Assembly (NCBI GenBank): GCA_014584395.1
Contig: JACTMY010000014.1
Location: 186,001 to 250,000, forward strand
DNA length: 64,000 nucleotides
Direction of reading: 5' to 3'
Source of the DNA: Planctomycetota bacterium
GTDB lineage: Bacteria; Planctomycetota; Planctomycetia; Gemmatales; HRBIN36
The notes beneath the pieces were generated by a model. It worked only from the letters and a program-made list of their open reading frames with translations. It did no database searches and was not told the origin of the DNA. Every line of letters begins with the position of its first letter. Within the stretch, counting starts at the first letter, position 1. Position numbers and translations under genes: made by a program. Positions 35,480-43,821 of the stretch are shown in pieces.

Positions 35480-36550
35480 ATGACCACTTGGTTATTTCCC
35501 TTGCTAATGGCTGGGTTGGTATGCCAACCTCAGGTTGCTGTTGCGGTCCATGATGATCCGCCTCCCGTGGTCGCCGCCTCACGAAGCTGGTGCGGCATCT
35601 ACCCGACGGTGCTCGTCCCCTGGACCTGCGATGGGCAAGTGGACGCTCAGGCCCTAATTCGGCAATTGGAGCATTTGCTGTGCCACCGGGTTAACGGCCT
35701 GCTCATCCTCGGCACGCTGGGTGAAGGCGAATACGTGGACGCGGCCGAAAGAGCGACGGTCATCTCCATCAGCGTCAGCACCGCCAAGCGACAAGTGCCC
35801 GTGGTGGTCGGCATCCACACGGCCGACGTCAACGTGGCTCTCGAGCAAATGAAACAAGCCAAGGAACTGGGAGCGGATGCGGTTCTGGTCAAATACACCG
35901 GCTGTCCAGGCACACCCTTCTGTCACGTCTTGGGCTTTTACCACGCCTTGAGCCAGTCGAATCTGTTGCCGATTTTCATTTACTACTATCCCAGCCAGAC
36001 CGGCCTGACTTTTTCTCCCGAGGAGATCGCGGCTCTATTGCATTTGCCCGGCGTGGCGGGGATCAAAGAATCGATCCTCGACTTGCGCCATATCGAACGG
36101 CAAATCGCCTTGACCCGCGACGTCCAACCGACGTTTCTCTCGGGGACGGCCCTTAATCTGACGCAATTCGCGGAGATCGGCGGCCATGGCGCCATGTGTG
36201 CGGAGGCGCTGATTCTGCCCGCCAAAACCATGGCTGCCTATGAAGCCGCATACGAGCTTGGGGATCGACAATCCGCTCGCGCTTTGCAAAAGGAATTGTT
36301 TTTGGTCGCCCCCTTGATTCAGCGTATACCGGTAAGCCCCGGGGGCGCGAGGCTGATCACCATGGCGTCGCAGGATCTGCATTTACGGCAACGCATCGGA
36401 CCTGAATCCACCTCGGCCAAGCTGAAAAGGGCCCTCGATGAACTCGGAATCAACATGCTGCCCATTGTCAAGCCGCCGCAACGGCAGCTCACACCACTGG
36501 AGAAACTGCAAGTGCGCATGTTGATGCCGCGACTGCGGCGCGCCCAGTAG
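35480..36550 (+). CDS. Exported dihydrodipicolinate synthase family protein
   Basis: A 356-residue member of the DapA/NanA aldolase family with an N-terminal export signal (MTTWLFPLLMAGLVC, cleavage near AVA-HDD), which is uncommon for this fold. The barrel includes GIYPTVLVPWTCDGQVD, the active-site loop LGTLGEGEYV, YYYPSQTGL (catalytic Tyr in the usual position) and GVAGIKESILDL (Schiff-base Lys). The second Thr of the usual GTTGE motif is replaced by Leu (GTLGE). The Lys is kept, so a Schiff-base reaction remains possible, but it is not a normal DapA. The C-terminal 60 residues are an extra helical region. It stands alone between apt and a secreted hydrolase. Function is unknown; a periplasmic sugar-acid or amino-acid aldolase is one option. 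Confidence 0.82.
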   Translation: MTTWLFPLLMAGLVCQPQVAVAVHDDPPPVVAASRSWCGIYPTVLVPWTCDGQVDAQALIRQLEHLLCHRVNGLLILGTLGEGEYVDAAERATVISISVSTAKRQVPVVVGIHTADVNVALEQMKQAKELGADAVLVKYTGCPGTPFCHVLGFYHALSQSNLLPIFIYYYPSQTGLTFSPEEIAALLHLPGVAGIKESILDLRHIERQIALTRDVQPTFLSGTALNLTQFAEIGGHGAMCAEALILPAKTMAAYEAAYELGDRQSARALQKELFLVAPLIQRIPVSPGGARLITMASQDLHLRQRIGPESTSAKLKRALDELGINMLPIVKPPQRQLTPLEKLQVRMLMPRLRRAQ

Positions 36551-36559
36551 GCACACTGT

Positions 36560-37828
36560 TTAGTCTCGGGAGAAATCCACCTCGATCTCGGCGGGGAAAC
36601 TATAATTCGGATCGCCGCGCTCTTGCAGCGTCTTGAACAGGCAGAGCACCGTGCGACGCACCTTCCCGGAAAAGAGTTCTCGTTCGCCCTTGGTGACCAC
36701 CGTCACTGGCTGATTCAAGTCAACGAGATGGTCATCGAAACGAATGCGTAACTGTTTTAGATTGCGGCCCGTGGAGAGGACGGTCACAGTCTGACCATCC
36801 ACGCTGGCCGTGATCTCATCGGCCGGCTTGTGCTGCTCGGGTTCCACCGCCAGCCAGTAGAAGCGCGGCTGCGTGACCATGGCTTGCCGCCAAATCACGC
36901 GCTTGGGTTTGGGATTGCGGTCGAAGCGCATCATCCAAGGCAAGGCTTCGGCGTCTTGCAAGTTCATCCAGTGCGGTCGATCTTTGTGAATCTTCAGTTC
37001 ATGGATGTATCCTTGCGGATCGGCTTTGTGCAGGGCCGCTAATTTTTCCCCCCATTCCTCCGCGACTTTATTGCGGTTGAAGGCTCCATCCCGCCCCCCG
37101 ACGTGAATGGTGAAGGGAAGGTTGCGGAGATTGTTCGGGGAGGCGTCGTTGGGATGCCCGGCCATCATGGAGGCGGCGGCCCAGCGATCCGCCATGCGCG
37201 GCGCTAATTGATAGACGCCATCGCCGCCGGCGGAATAGCCCATGAGGTAAACCCGGTTCGGGTCAACCTGGGCGAAAGCCACGGCATGGCGAATGAGCTG
37301 ATCCAACAGCGCATCCATGTGCGGTTGAAACCACATGTTCCAAGCATCGGTCGGCGCCCGGGGAGCGACGTACAACCCTTCCTTGGGTTGATAAAGTCGA
37401 ATCTGATTCTGCCATTGCTGATCATTGACTCGGCTCGAAACGCTGCCGCCGCCGTGCATGGAAATGAACATGCTGCGGCCTTTCGAGTGAGGATCGCCGA
37501 AGAGGCGATAATCGAAGCGCAAGACATGTTGGCCGACCTGAATCTGTTTCCGCTCCCATTCCTCCTTGTATTTGGCTTGCCAGGCTTGGAGATGATCCTG
37601 CCAGAGCAGTTCTCTCGCTTGATCCGCTTCGGCTTGCGACAGCGGCAGCTTGGCCCATGCCAAATCAGCCAGTGGCTCGCGCTGCTCGCTGGGTTGACGA
37701 AGCCATTTTTTGACCAGCGCGATCGTGGATGCTGGATCATCCGCGGTCGTTGGAGCGTGGGCAGCCAACATGCCGGGCAGCCAGAGTGCCAGCAAGATCA
37801 AACACCGCTTCGTTCCGCCTTGATGCAT
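36560..37828 (-). CDS. Secreted alpha/beta hydrolase (PHB depolymerase/esterase-like)
   Basis: A 422-residue hydrolase with a signal peptide (MHQGGTKRCLILLALWLPG, cleavage near AAHA); a further ATG at 37858 is in frame. The oxyanion-type loop is SMFISMHGGGSVSSR, and the nucleophile elbow is YLMGYSAGGDGVYQLAPR with Ser in GYSAGG; the region GGRDGAFNRNKVAEEW and KDRPHWMNLQDAEA hold candidate Asp and His residues. These resemble plant-polymer esterase and polyhydroxybutyrate depolymerase-like enzymes in planctomycetes. The C-terminal 90 residues are beta-rich (TASVDGQTVTVLSTG). It converges on the DapA-like gene 10 bases away. Substrate is unknown. Confidence 0.82.
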   Translation of the reverse strand: MHQGGTKRCLILLALWLPGMLAAHAPTTADDPASTIALVKKWLRQPSEQREPLADLAWAKLPLSQAEADQARELLWQDHLQAWQAKYKEEWERKQIQVGQHVLRFDYRLFGDPHSKGRSMFISMHGGGSVSSRVNDQQWQNQIRLYQPKEGLYVAPRAPTDAWNMWFQPHMDALLDQLIRHAVAFAQVDPNRVYLMGYSAGGDGVYQLAPRMADRWAAASMMAGHPNDASPNNLRNLPFTIHVGGRDGAFNRNKVAEEWGEKLAALHKADPQGYIHELKIHKDRPHWMNLQDAEALPWMMRFDRNPKPKRVIWRQAMVTQPRFYWLAVEPEQHKPADEITASVDGQTVTVLSTGRNLKQLRIRFDDHLVDLNQPVTVVTKGERELFSGKVRRTVLCLFKTLQERGDPNYSFPAEIEVDFSRD

Positions 37829-37829
37829 G

Positions 37830-38541
37830 TTATTCTTCCATCTTGGTTGCATGGTCATGTTTCACTGCATTCGTTGCACGCTGCATCGTTTCATGATCGA
37901 GCATGTCGCGCAGCCGTTCGATCCATGGATCGCCCGTCGTATATTTCTTGCCATATTCGAGGTTGAAACGATAGTCAAAATCTTGCGGGTTTTTCCCCTG
38001 GTTGTGCTGCAAGATCGTTGCCAGCTTGTCCAGTGCCTTGGCCAACTTAGCTTCGGGAGTTGCTGCTGCTTCATATTCATCCCATAGCGAAACGATGTCT
38101 TCGCGGATGGTCATGGGCAAGGGATCGATAAGCTGAAGCAAATCGTTTTGTTCGGTGGTCGACTTAGGGATGCTTTGATCCTGGTGGATGGCGGGAATGT
38201 CGCCATACAGGGCTTCCCCCAAATCGTGAATCACGCACATTTTTCACCAAGCGCGTCAACTGCACTTGGGGAAAGTAAGGATGCAGAATCATGGCCATGA
38301 GCGTGAGCTGCCACGCATGCTCCGCCACGCTTTCCGGACGGCCTGCCGAGGTTCAGGCACGACGAAGGGTATTCTTCGATTGCTCCGCTGATCGGAGAAA
38401 CGTCACGATGCCCGCCAAATCATGCTTTCCATGATTACGCGCCCTCTGATTGGCCATGTTCATCGCATCCGCGATGACGGCTTCGATATCCATGAGAGGA
38501 CATGCACGGCCGACCTTTTGTTCACTCGTGGGTATTCTCAT
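37830..38541 (-). pseudogene. Broken HD-domain phosphohydrolase gene (nonsense plus frameshift)
   Basis: Reading the minus strand gives an HD-domain protein of the YfbR/COG1896 type in three pieces. The first (from 38541) ends FLRSAEQSKNTLRRA at a TGA at 38355-38353, where homologues, as I recall them, have Trp before TS-GRPESVAEH. The same frame continues with RPESVAEHAWQLTLMAMIL, which holds the first metal His. At the T-run 38240-38244 (five A on the coding strand) one base appears extra, moving the frame to MCVIHDLGEALYGDIPA, which holds the second HD motif and runs to a stop at 37830. One nonsense codon and one shift in a homopolymer make a functional product unlikely. The homopolymer could be a sequencing error; the nonsense codon is harder to explain so. 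Confidence 0.75.
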
Positions 38542-38563
38542 GCGTCCACTCTTGCGCTAGCGT

Positions 38564-39025
38564 TTATGACTTGGATCGTCGTTTTTTTGACGCCGATTTG
38601 GCTTGTTGTTTCTGGACGACCTGCTTCATGTCCTTGGCCCCCAGTTGAATTAGTTTTTTCAAGGTCGGCAGATGCACGTCGGCCAACGATTTCACATACA
38701 GGCAACTTTTACCTGTCTTGTACTTGCCTAGCCGCTGCATTAAATCCGGATGCTGTTCGTAACCGACCATCATATACAGCGTCAAATTCTGCTTGCGCGG
38801 GGCAAACCCCATCTGAAAAAAGTCGCCCTCGCGGCCGCTGTCATACACGTAGTGATAATCACCGAAACCGACGATGCTCGGCCCCCACATCTTGGCTGGC
38901 GCCTTGACGGCCTGGCTCATTAATTTGACCAATGTATGACAATCCGCTCGGATCACTTCATCCTTGATGCCATCGATGAATTTCAACACCGCTTCGCCCG
39001 TGGGTCTGGTTTTCAGCTCCGCCAT
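38564..39025 (-). CDS. DUF1801 domain-containing protein
   Basis: A 153-residue protein starting MAELKTRPTGEAVLKFIDG. The core AKMWGPSIVGFGDYHYVYDSGREGDFF with FAPRKQNLTLYM matches the DUF1801 (YdhG-like) fold: a Trp-Gly-Pro loop, then Gly-Tyr, then Arg-Lys strand. The conserved end KTGKSCLYVKSLADVHLP is present. A Lys-rich C-terminus (QAKSASKKRRSKS) follows. Its molecular function is not established. It is downstream of no obvious partner; the broken HD gene follows on the same strand. Confidence 0.88.
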   Translation of the reverse strand: MAELKTRPTGEAVLKFIDGIKDEVIRADCHTLVKLMSQAVKAPAKMWGPSIVGFGDYHYVYDSGREGDFFQMGFAPRKQNLTLYMMVGYEQHPDLMQRLGKYKTGKSCLYVKSLADVHLPTLKKLIQLGAKDMKQVVQKQQAKSASKKRRSKS

Positions 39026-39084
39026 GACCGCCTCCGAAATGATTGCACATCGTGCTTATGGATCATCTATGCGGCAACTCGGCA

Positions 39085-40095
39085 TTAGAGTCCACTTCCC
39101 TCACTCTTGAGGTGCCGCAACATCAAGTCCTCCACGGCCAGCAAGGGCGACTTGTTCTCATAGAGAACGCGATAGACCTCGGTCGAGATCGGCATCTCCA
39201 AACCTTGGCTTTGAGCCAATTGATAAACGCCCCGAACGGTATTGACCCCTTCCGCCACCTTCACCATCTTGGCGAGAACTTGATCCAGGGAAAACCCCAA
39301 GCCGATTTGCTCGCCGACCCACCGATTGCGGCCATGCGGACTGATGCACGTCGTGATTAAGTCGCCAATCCCAGCCAGTCCAAAGAACGTGGACCGTTCG
39401 GCATGATGAGCCAAGCCAAAGCGTATCATTTCCACCAAGGCCCGGGTCATAAGGGCGGACTTGGCATTGTCGCCAAAGCCCAGGCCATCGCTGATGCCAG
39501 CCGCAATGGCAATGACGTTTTTCAAGGCGGCCGCCAATTCGATGCCGATGACATCGTTGTTGGTGTAAAGGCGAAAACGTTCGTTGCTGAAGAGTTTCTG
39601 GACCCATACGGCCAACTCTTCGACCTGACTCGCCACGACCAAACTTGTCGGCTTCCCCCGTGCCATCTCTTCCGCATGGCCCGGCCCGCTCATGACGGCC
39701 ATGGGTCTGGCGCCCAATTCCTGCAACATGATCTCCGTGGGCCGTAAAAAAGTTTCGGCCTCCAAACCCTTTACCGTGCTCACGATGGGTTGTGGACGAT
39801 GTCGCAGATAGGGAGCCACTAGGCTCAACGTCGCACGGAGATAGATCGTCGGAATCGCCACGACGACCAGTTCCGCTTGCTGGAGGGCGGCTTCGATGTC
39901 CATCGTTAGATGGATGTCAGGCGGAATTGGAATGCCGGGCAAGAGGTGAACGTTTTCACGCTTGGCCTGCAGCAACCGGCCATTGTCTTCTCGGGCACTC
40001 CAGAGCGTAACACAGTGTTCTGGTTTCTTGGCCAGCAACAACGCACAAGCTGTTCCCATCGCGCCATCGCCAAGCACTGCAATCGAAGTCGCCAT
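39085..40095 (-). CDS. gpsA: NAD(P)H-dependent glycerol-3-phosphate dehydrogenase
   Basis: A 336-residue GpsA that makes glycerol 3-phosphate for membrane lipids. The N-terminal dinucleotide motif reads AVLGDGAMGTACALLLA; the first conserved Gly of GxGxxG is seen as G-D-G-A-M-G. The family block VSTVKGLEAET, MSGPGHAEEMARGKPTSLV, the catalytic Lys region LAAALKNVIAIAAGISDGLGFGDN (Lys in AALKN) and GIGDLITTCISPHGRNRWVG are all intact. Length is normal. It is a single gene, divergent from a small conserved protein. Confidence 0.96.
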   Translation of the reverse strand: MATSIAVLGDGAMGTACALLLAKKPEHCVTLWSAREDNGRLLQAKRENVHLLPGIPIPPDIHLTMDIEAALQQAELVVVAIPTIYLRATLSLVAPYLRHRPQPIVSTVKGLEAETFLRPTEIMLQELGARPMAVMSGPGHAEEMARGKPTSLVVASQVEELAVWVQKLFSNERFRLYTNNDVIGIELAAALKNVIAIAAGISDGLGFGDNAKSALMTRALVEMIRFGLAHHAERSTFFGLAGIGDLITTCISPHGRNRWVGEQIGLGFSLDQVLAKMVKVAEGVNTVRGVYQLAQSQGLEMPISTEVYRVLYENKSPLLAVEDLMLRHLKSEGSGL

Positions 40096-40339
40096 GGAGG
40101 AAATTCAATCTTTCTCAATGGATTTAAGAATCTGGACCGAAAAATGGATCGACTTTGTCATTGTAGACATTGACCCTGGGCAATCGATAATGACTTTTTC
40201 TAAGGAATCGAAACCGGAAGCACCACCGCCAAGGAAGTTGTTCATCCACCTCGGAATTTTGCAAGCGGTCTTTGCTCATATGCCGATTTAGAATGGGCGG
40301 TTCAATCCGCTTCCGCATCCGCCAAGGAGGGTGAAACGC

Positions 40340-40558
40340 ATGGCTGCTCATCTTCGAGTCTTTCCCCGCGTTGCCGAAGACGAAGCCCCTCAACCTGCCA
40401 ATGTGCGCGTCCGCTTGGGCGATCTCTTCCCCCTGCTTGCACAAGCCCATCGCGGCAACTATCTCTGGCTGAATGATTTTGAGGATGATGAAATCTGCAT
40501 CACCGAAGACCTCTATGAAGTGCTGCAAGCTTTCCGCTCTTACCGCCCTTCGGCCTGA
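40340..40558 (+). CDS. Small acidic protein of unknown function
   Basis: A 72-residue protein starting at ATG 40340, preceded by AAGGAGG at 40324-40330 with nine bases spacing; an in-frame GTG at 40331 is too close to this site. The sequence has VRVRLGDLFPLLAQAHRGN and WLNDFEDDEICITEDLYEVL, an acidic second half that could be a small alpha/beta fold. The good ribosome binding site and the coding bias support a real gene. No family recognised. It lies between gpsA and a minus-strand gene. Confidence 0.62.
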   Translation: MAAHLRVFPRVAEDEAPQPANVRVRLGDLFPLLAQAHRGNYLWLNDFEDDEICITEDLYEVLQAFRSYRPSA

Positions 40559-40665
40559 TCCACAGGCCTGCCTGCATCCCAAACCGATTCAAACCGCTTG
40601 AAAATGCAAGCATTTACATATTCACGTCGTTAAGGAACGTCCCTCGGCGAACTCTCAGGCCAACG

Positions 40666-41523
40666 TTAATCCAATTCGATGACTTTGACCTCTTCTGGCT
40701 TACCCAGCGTCTGGATCAAATCCGATTTGCCGCGCAGCTCGTTGTCCATGAGCTTCAACTTTAACTCGATTTCTTGGATTTTCGCTAAGATCGTCGGCAA
40801 CACGGCCAAGGGGTCTTCCTTGTACACCAGCCGGGGCACTTCAGGATATCCAAGCTGACGCTGCAAGGCACTAAAAAGATAAAGGGGATCACGACCGCGG
40901 CTGGCTCGGGCGATTTTCCCTTCCTTCTCGCCAAAAAGCGCGATGGGAGGCGTCTGTTCAGGGTTCTTCTTCAGCCATTCCCGGTTGGCCTGCTCGGACC
41001 GCACATAAATGAGGTCCGCAAAATCCACCTCGCCCACGTTGCGGCGGACCATTTCGATGTATTGCCGCCATTCGTCATCGAAGAAACCGTCTTGGGCCAT
41101 GGCGCGCAGCCCCTCGTCATAGCCCAGCTTGTTTCGGCACATGACCTCGAATTCATAAACGAACAACCCCGCCTGGGTCGGCGACTCGCTGCGATACTTG
41201 GCCTCCCCCTCGAGCACGTGCAGGGCCGTGTCCATGCTGAATCGTTTCCCTTCCTCTTCAGCTTTGGCGATGATGTAAGCCTGAAAGGGAGAGAAATAGT
41301 GCGTCAAGCGGCTTAAACCATTGGCCAACACCCCAGCGTGTTTCAGCTCCGTAGCCAGAAACTGAATGGCCAAGGGGAGTCTCGTCGTGGACAAAATCTC
41401 TTCATGGACCCGTTCGAGGATGTCCTGGGCCGCCATGTTTTGCTGCAAGCGTTCGCGGAAAACGTGATAAAAATAGGCCTGCTCGACGTACTCTTCCTGA
41501 TCGAGCACCGGAGCCAAGGGCAT
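40666..41523 (-). CDS. Helical protein of unknown function
   Basis: A 285-residue soluble protein, predicted largely helical, with no signal peptide or membrane segment. The N-terminal half contains YFYHVFRERLQQNMAAQDIL and HEEILSTTRLPLAIQFLATEL. The middle reads FEVMCRNKLGYDEGLRAMAQ and DFADLIYVRSEQANREWL. The final 60 residues (LAVLPTILAKIQEIELKLKL, then LMDNELRGKSDLIQTLG) look like a coiled-coil. I do not recognise the family; the composition and the coiled-coil end suggest a scaffold or adaptor rather than an enzyme. Confidence 0.6.
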   Translation of the reverse strand: MPLAPVLDQEEYVEQAYFYHVFRERLQQNMAAQDILERVHEEILSTTRLPLAIQFLATELKHAGVLANGLSRLTHYFSPFQAYIIAKAEEEGKRFSMDTALHVLEGEAKYRSESPTQAGLFVYEFEVMCRNKLGYDEGLRAMAQDGFFDDEWRQYIEMVRRNVGEVDFADLIYVRSEQANREWLKKNPEQTPPIALFGEKEGKIARASRGRDPLYLFSALQRQLGYPEVPRLVYKEDPLAVLPTILAKIQEIELKLKLMDNELRGKSDLIQTLGKPEEVKVIELD

Positions 41524-41720
41524 GTTTACCGCTCCTGCATTAGGGTCATACCGTTAGGTCAATGCTCATTCTAACTGAATTGGCATCTGCGTGCACGGTG
41601 AGCTTCGATTCGCATAGAGGTTATTCGCGGCATCGACAAGATGGCTTTCAAGGAGCCAATTTCCCTGTCAGACTCACCATGGAGAATAGTATAATGGCGG
41701 ATGAAAATCAGGAGTGAGTC

Positions 41721-42332
41721 ATGAGTATTGCCCCCAAGGCCAAGCTGTCCGCCGCCGAGTACCTCGAGCGGGAACGATTGGCCGAGCGGAAGAGCGAGTT
41801 TCTCGACGGTGAAATGTTCGCCATGGCCGGCGCCAGCCGCGAACACAATCTCATCAACGACAACCTCGTTGGCGAGCTATATGCTCGGCTTAAGGGTGGT
41901 CCATGTCGAACGATGTCGAGGGACATGAGAGTCCTGGTCGAACGCACTGGCCTGTACACTTATCCCGACCTACTCATCCTCTGCGGTCCAGGCGAGTTCG
42001 ACCCCCTCGACCGCGATACGCTCCTCAACCCGACGGCCATCATCGAGATCCTGTCTCCCTCCACGGAGAAGTACGACCGGGGCGCCAAGTTTCGCCACTA
42101 TCAGCAAATCCCAAGCTTGAAGGAATATCTTCTGGTCGCCCAAGATGAACCGGTCTGCGAACGTTTCGTTCGCCAGGAGGATGGCTCCTGGGCCTTAATC
42201 GCTTTCGTCGGCCTTAACGATATGCTCAAGTTCCACTCAGTCCCTGTCCAAATTCCACTTCTCGATGTCTATGCAGGCATCACCTTCCCGAAAGAGCCGA
42301 CTCTAACTGCCGAGCCGAAACCGGTTCGGTAG
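41721..42332 (+). CDS. Uma2 family endonuclease
   Basis: A 203-residue protein of the Uma2 (DUF820) family, a PD-(D/E)XK nuclease fold found in large numbers in planctomycetes and cyanobacteria. Conserved pieces are EYLERERLAERKSEFLDGEM, YPDLLILCGPGE (Asp of the nuclease motif), AIIEILSPSTEKYDRGAKF (Glu and the following Lys/Arg) and LKEYLLVAQDEP. The start at ATG 41721 follows CAGGAGTGA. Activity in most members has not been shown; many are thought to be related to mobile elements. No such element is seen around it. Confidence 0.93.
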   Translation: MSIAPKAKLSAAEYLERERLAERKSEFLDGEMFAMAGASREHNLINDNLVGELYARLKGGPCRTMSRDMRVLVERTGLYTYPDLLILCGPGEFDPLDRDTLLNPTAIIEILSPSTEKYDRGAKFRHYQQIPSLKEYLLVAQDEPVCERFVRQEDGSWALIAFVGLNDMLKFHSVPVQIPLLDVYAGITFPKEPTLTAEPKPVR

Positions 42333-42372
42333 AAGGTAGGACACATCCACGACTTATCGGTCTAAGAACTGC

Positions 42373-43821
42373 TTATCTCTTCCAGAACGAAACTAAGAGC
42401 AACACCAGGACTGTGGAGATTTCCAATCGGCCCAGGAGCATAACCAGGCTGAGCACCACTTTGGCAAAGTAAGGGAGTCCGGCATAGTTATCCATCGGAC
42501 CGACGTCGCCCAGTCCTGGACCGACGGTGCTAAGGCAAGCGATCACGCCAGTGCTTGCCGTGATGAGGTCAATCCCGGTGGCAGTCAACAACAGGGTGGC
42601 AATCACCAAGACGCCGAGAAAGAGCACCGTAAATCCTAAGACATCTTGGATGATATCCGGGGAGATGGGCCGGCGATCGAGCTTGAGTACTTTCACTTGC
42701 CGAGGATGGAGCAGTCGGGATAACTGCAGCCAAGCGTGTTTGAGGAGGATGAGCAGTCGGACTTGCTTAAGGCCTCCGGAAGTCGAACCCGCGCAGCCGC
42801 CGACAAAGCAAGCGGCGAAAAGAAGGGCAGTCGCCAACACGGGCCATTGTTTATAATCGGTGCTGGCAAACCCGGTGGTGCTGAAGACGGAAATGACGTT
42901 AAACGCCGCATCGCGCAGGTTGAGCAAGGGGTTGTTGTAGTGTTGCCAGTTGACCAGGAAAACGATCAGAATCGTGCCTGCCACGAATACCAAGAAAAAG
43001 CGGACTTCGTCGCTGGTCCAGTATCTTCCGAAATATCCTCGGAGCGCATAATAGTGCAGCGAAAAGCTGGTCGCTCCCAGCATCATGAGGACTATCATGA
43101 TCATCTGACTATACGTGCCAAACGCTCCAAGGCTGGCATTGCGGGTGGAGAAGCCGCCCGTGGCGATGGCGCAAAACGCATGGCAAATCGCATCAAAGAA
43201 ACTCATGTCCCCCAACCAGAGCAGCAACGTGCCCGCCATGGTTACGAGTGCATACACCCCCCAAAGCAAACGGGCCGTGTCTTGAATGCGCGGCGTGAGG
43301 CGATCCGCGGTCGGACTTAAGCCAGCCGATTCCGCCTCGAACAGGTGCATGCCTCCCACGCTTAAGAGCGGCAAGATAGCCACGCCCAAGACAATGACCC
43401 CCATGCCGCCGATCCATTGGGTCAGCGCCCGCCAGAACAGGAGGCTCTTGGGATTGGCCTCGACGTCGGTAAAGACCGAGGCCCCGGCCGTAGTAAAGCC
43501 TGACATGGACTCGAAAAACGCATCGATCGGATGAGGCAGGCTGCCAGAGATCATATACGGCAAGCTGCCAAATAGGGCGAAACTAAGCCAGCCAAAGGTC
43601 ACAATGGCGAATCCCTCGCGCAAGGTGAGTTCCTCTCGGCTCCGATAACGACCAAACAAGAAACCGCCCGCTAAAAACGTTCCCGCGGCGGAGAAAACAA
43701 ACGTGCCGAGTTGGCCGTCGCCGTAATAGAGTGCAAAGGGAATGGGCGTCAGCAGCATGACTCCTAGAAACAGGAGCAGCCCACCGAGCACGTGAAAAGT
43801 AAGGCGATGGTTCATGCTCAA
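42373..43821 (-). CDS. trkH: TrkH-type potassium uptake membrane subunit
   Basis: A 482-residue potassium channel-like transporter. The four pore loops of the family are visible: SGFTTAGASVF, IATGGFSTRNASLG, FSTTGFASTDY and CLSTVGPGLGDVG. Each loop is flanked by two helices, giving eight in all, plus the usual extra N-terminal helices starting LTFHVLGGLLLFLGVMLL. Its start overlaps the stop of the trkA-like gene by four bases, so the two subunits are translated together. The pair forms a K+ (or Na+-coupled) uptake system at the inner membrane. Confidence 0.94.
   Translation of the reverse strand: MSMNHRLTFHVLGGLLLFLGVMLLTPIPFALYYGDGQLGTFVFSAAGTFLAGGFLFGRYRSREELTLREGFAIVTFGWLSFALFGSLPYMISGSLPHPIDAFFESMSGFTTAGASVFTDVEANPKSLLFWRALTQWIGGMGVIVLGVAILPLLSVGGMHLFEAESAGLSPTADRLTPRIQDTARLLWGVYALVTMAGTLLLWLGDMSFFDAICHAFCAIATGGFSTRNASLGAFGTYSQMIMIVLMMLGATSFSLHYYALRGYFGRYWTSDEVRFFLVFVAGTILIVFLVNWQHYNNPLLNLRDAAFNVISVFSTTGFASTDYKQWPVLATALLFAACFVGGCAGSTSGGLKQVRLLILLKHAWLQLSRLLHPRQVKVLKLDRRPISPDIIQDVLGFTVLFLGVLVIATLLLTATGIDLITASTGVIACLSTVGPGLGDVGPMDNYAGLPYFAKVVLSLVMLLGRLEISTVLVLLLVSFWKR

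Noticed and set aside
41721..42332. Uma2 gene as sign of a mobile element
   Set aside because: No terminal inverted repeats, transposase or target duplication around it.
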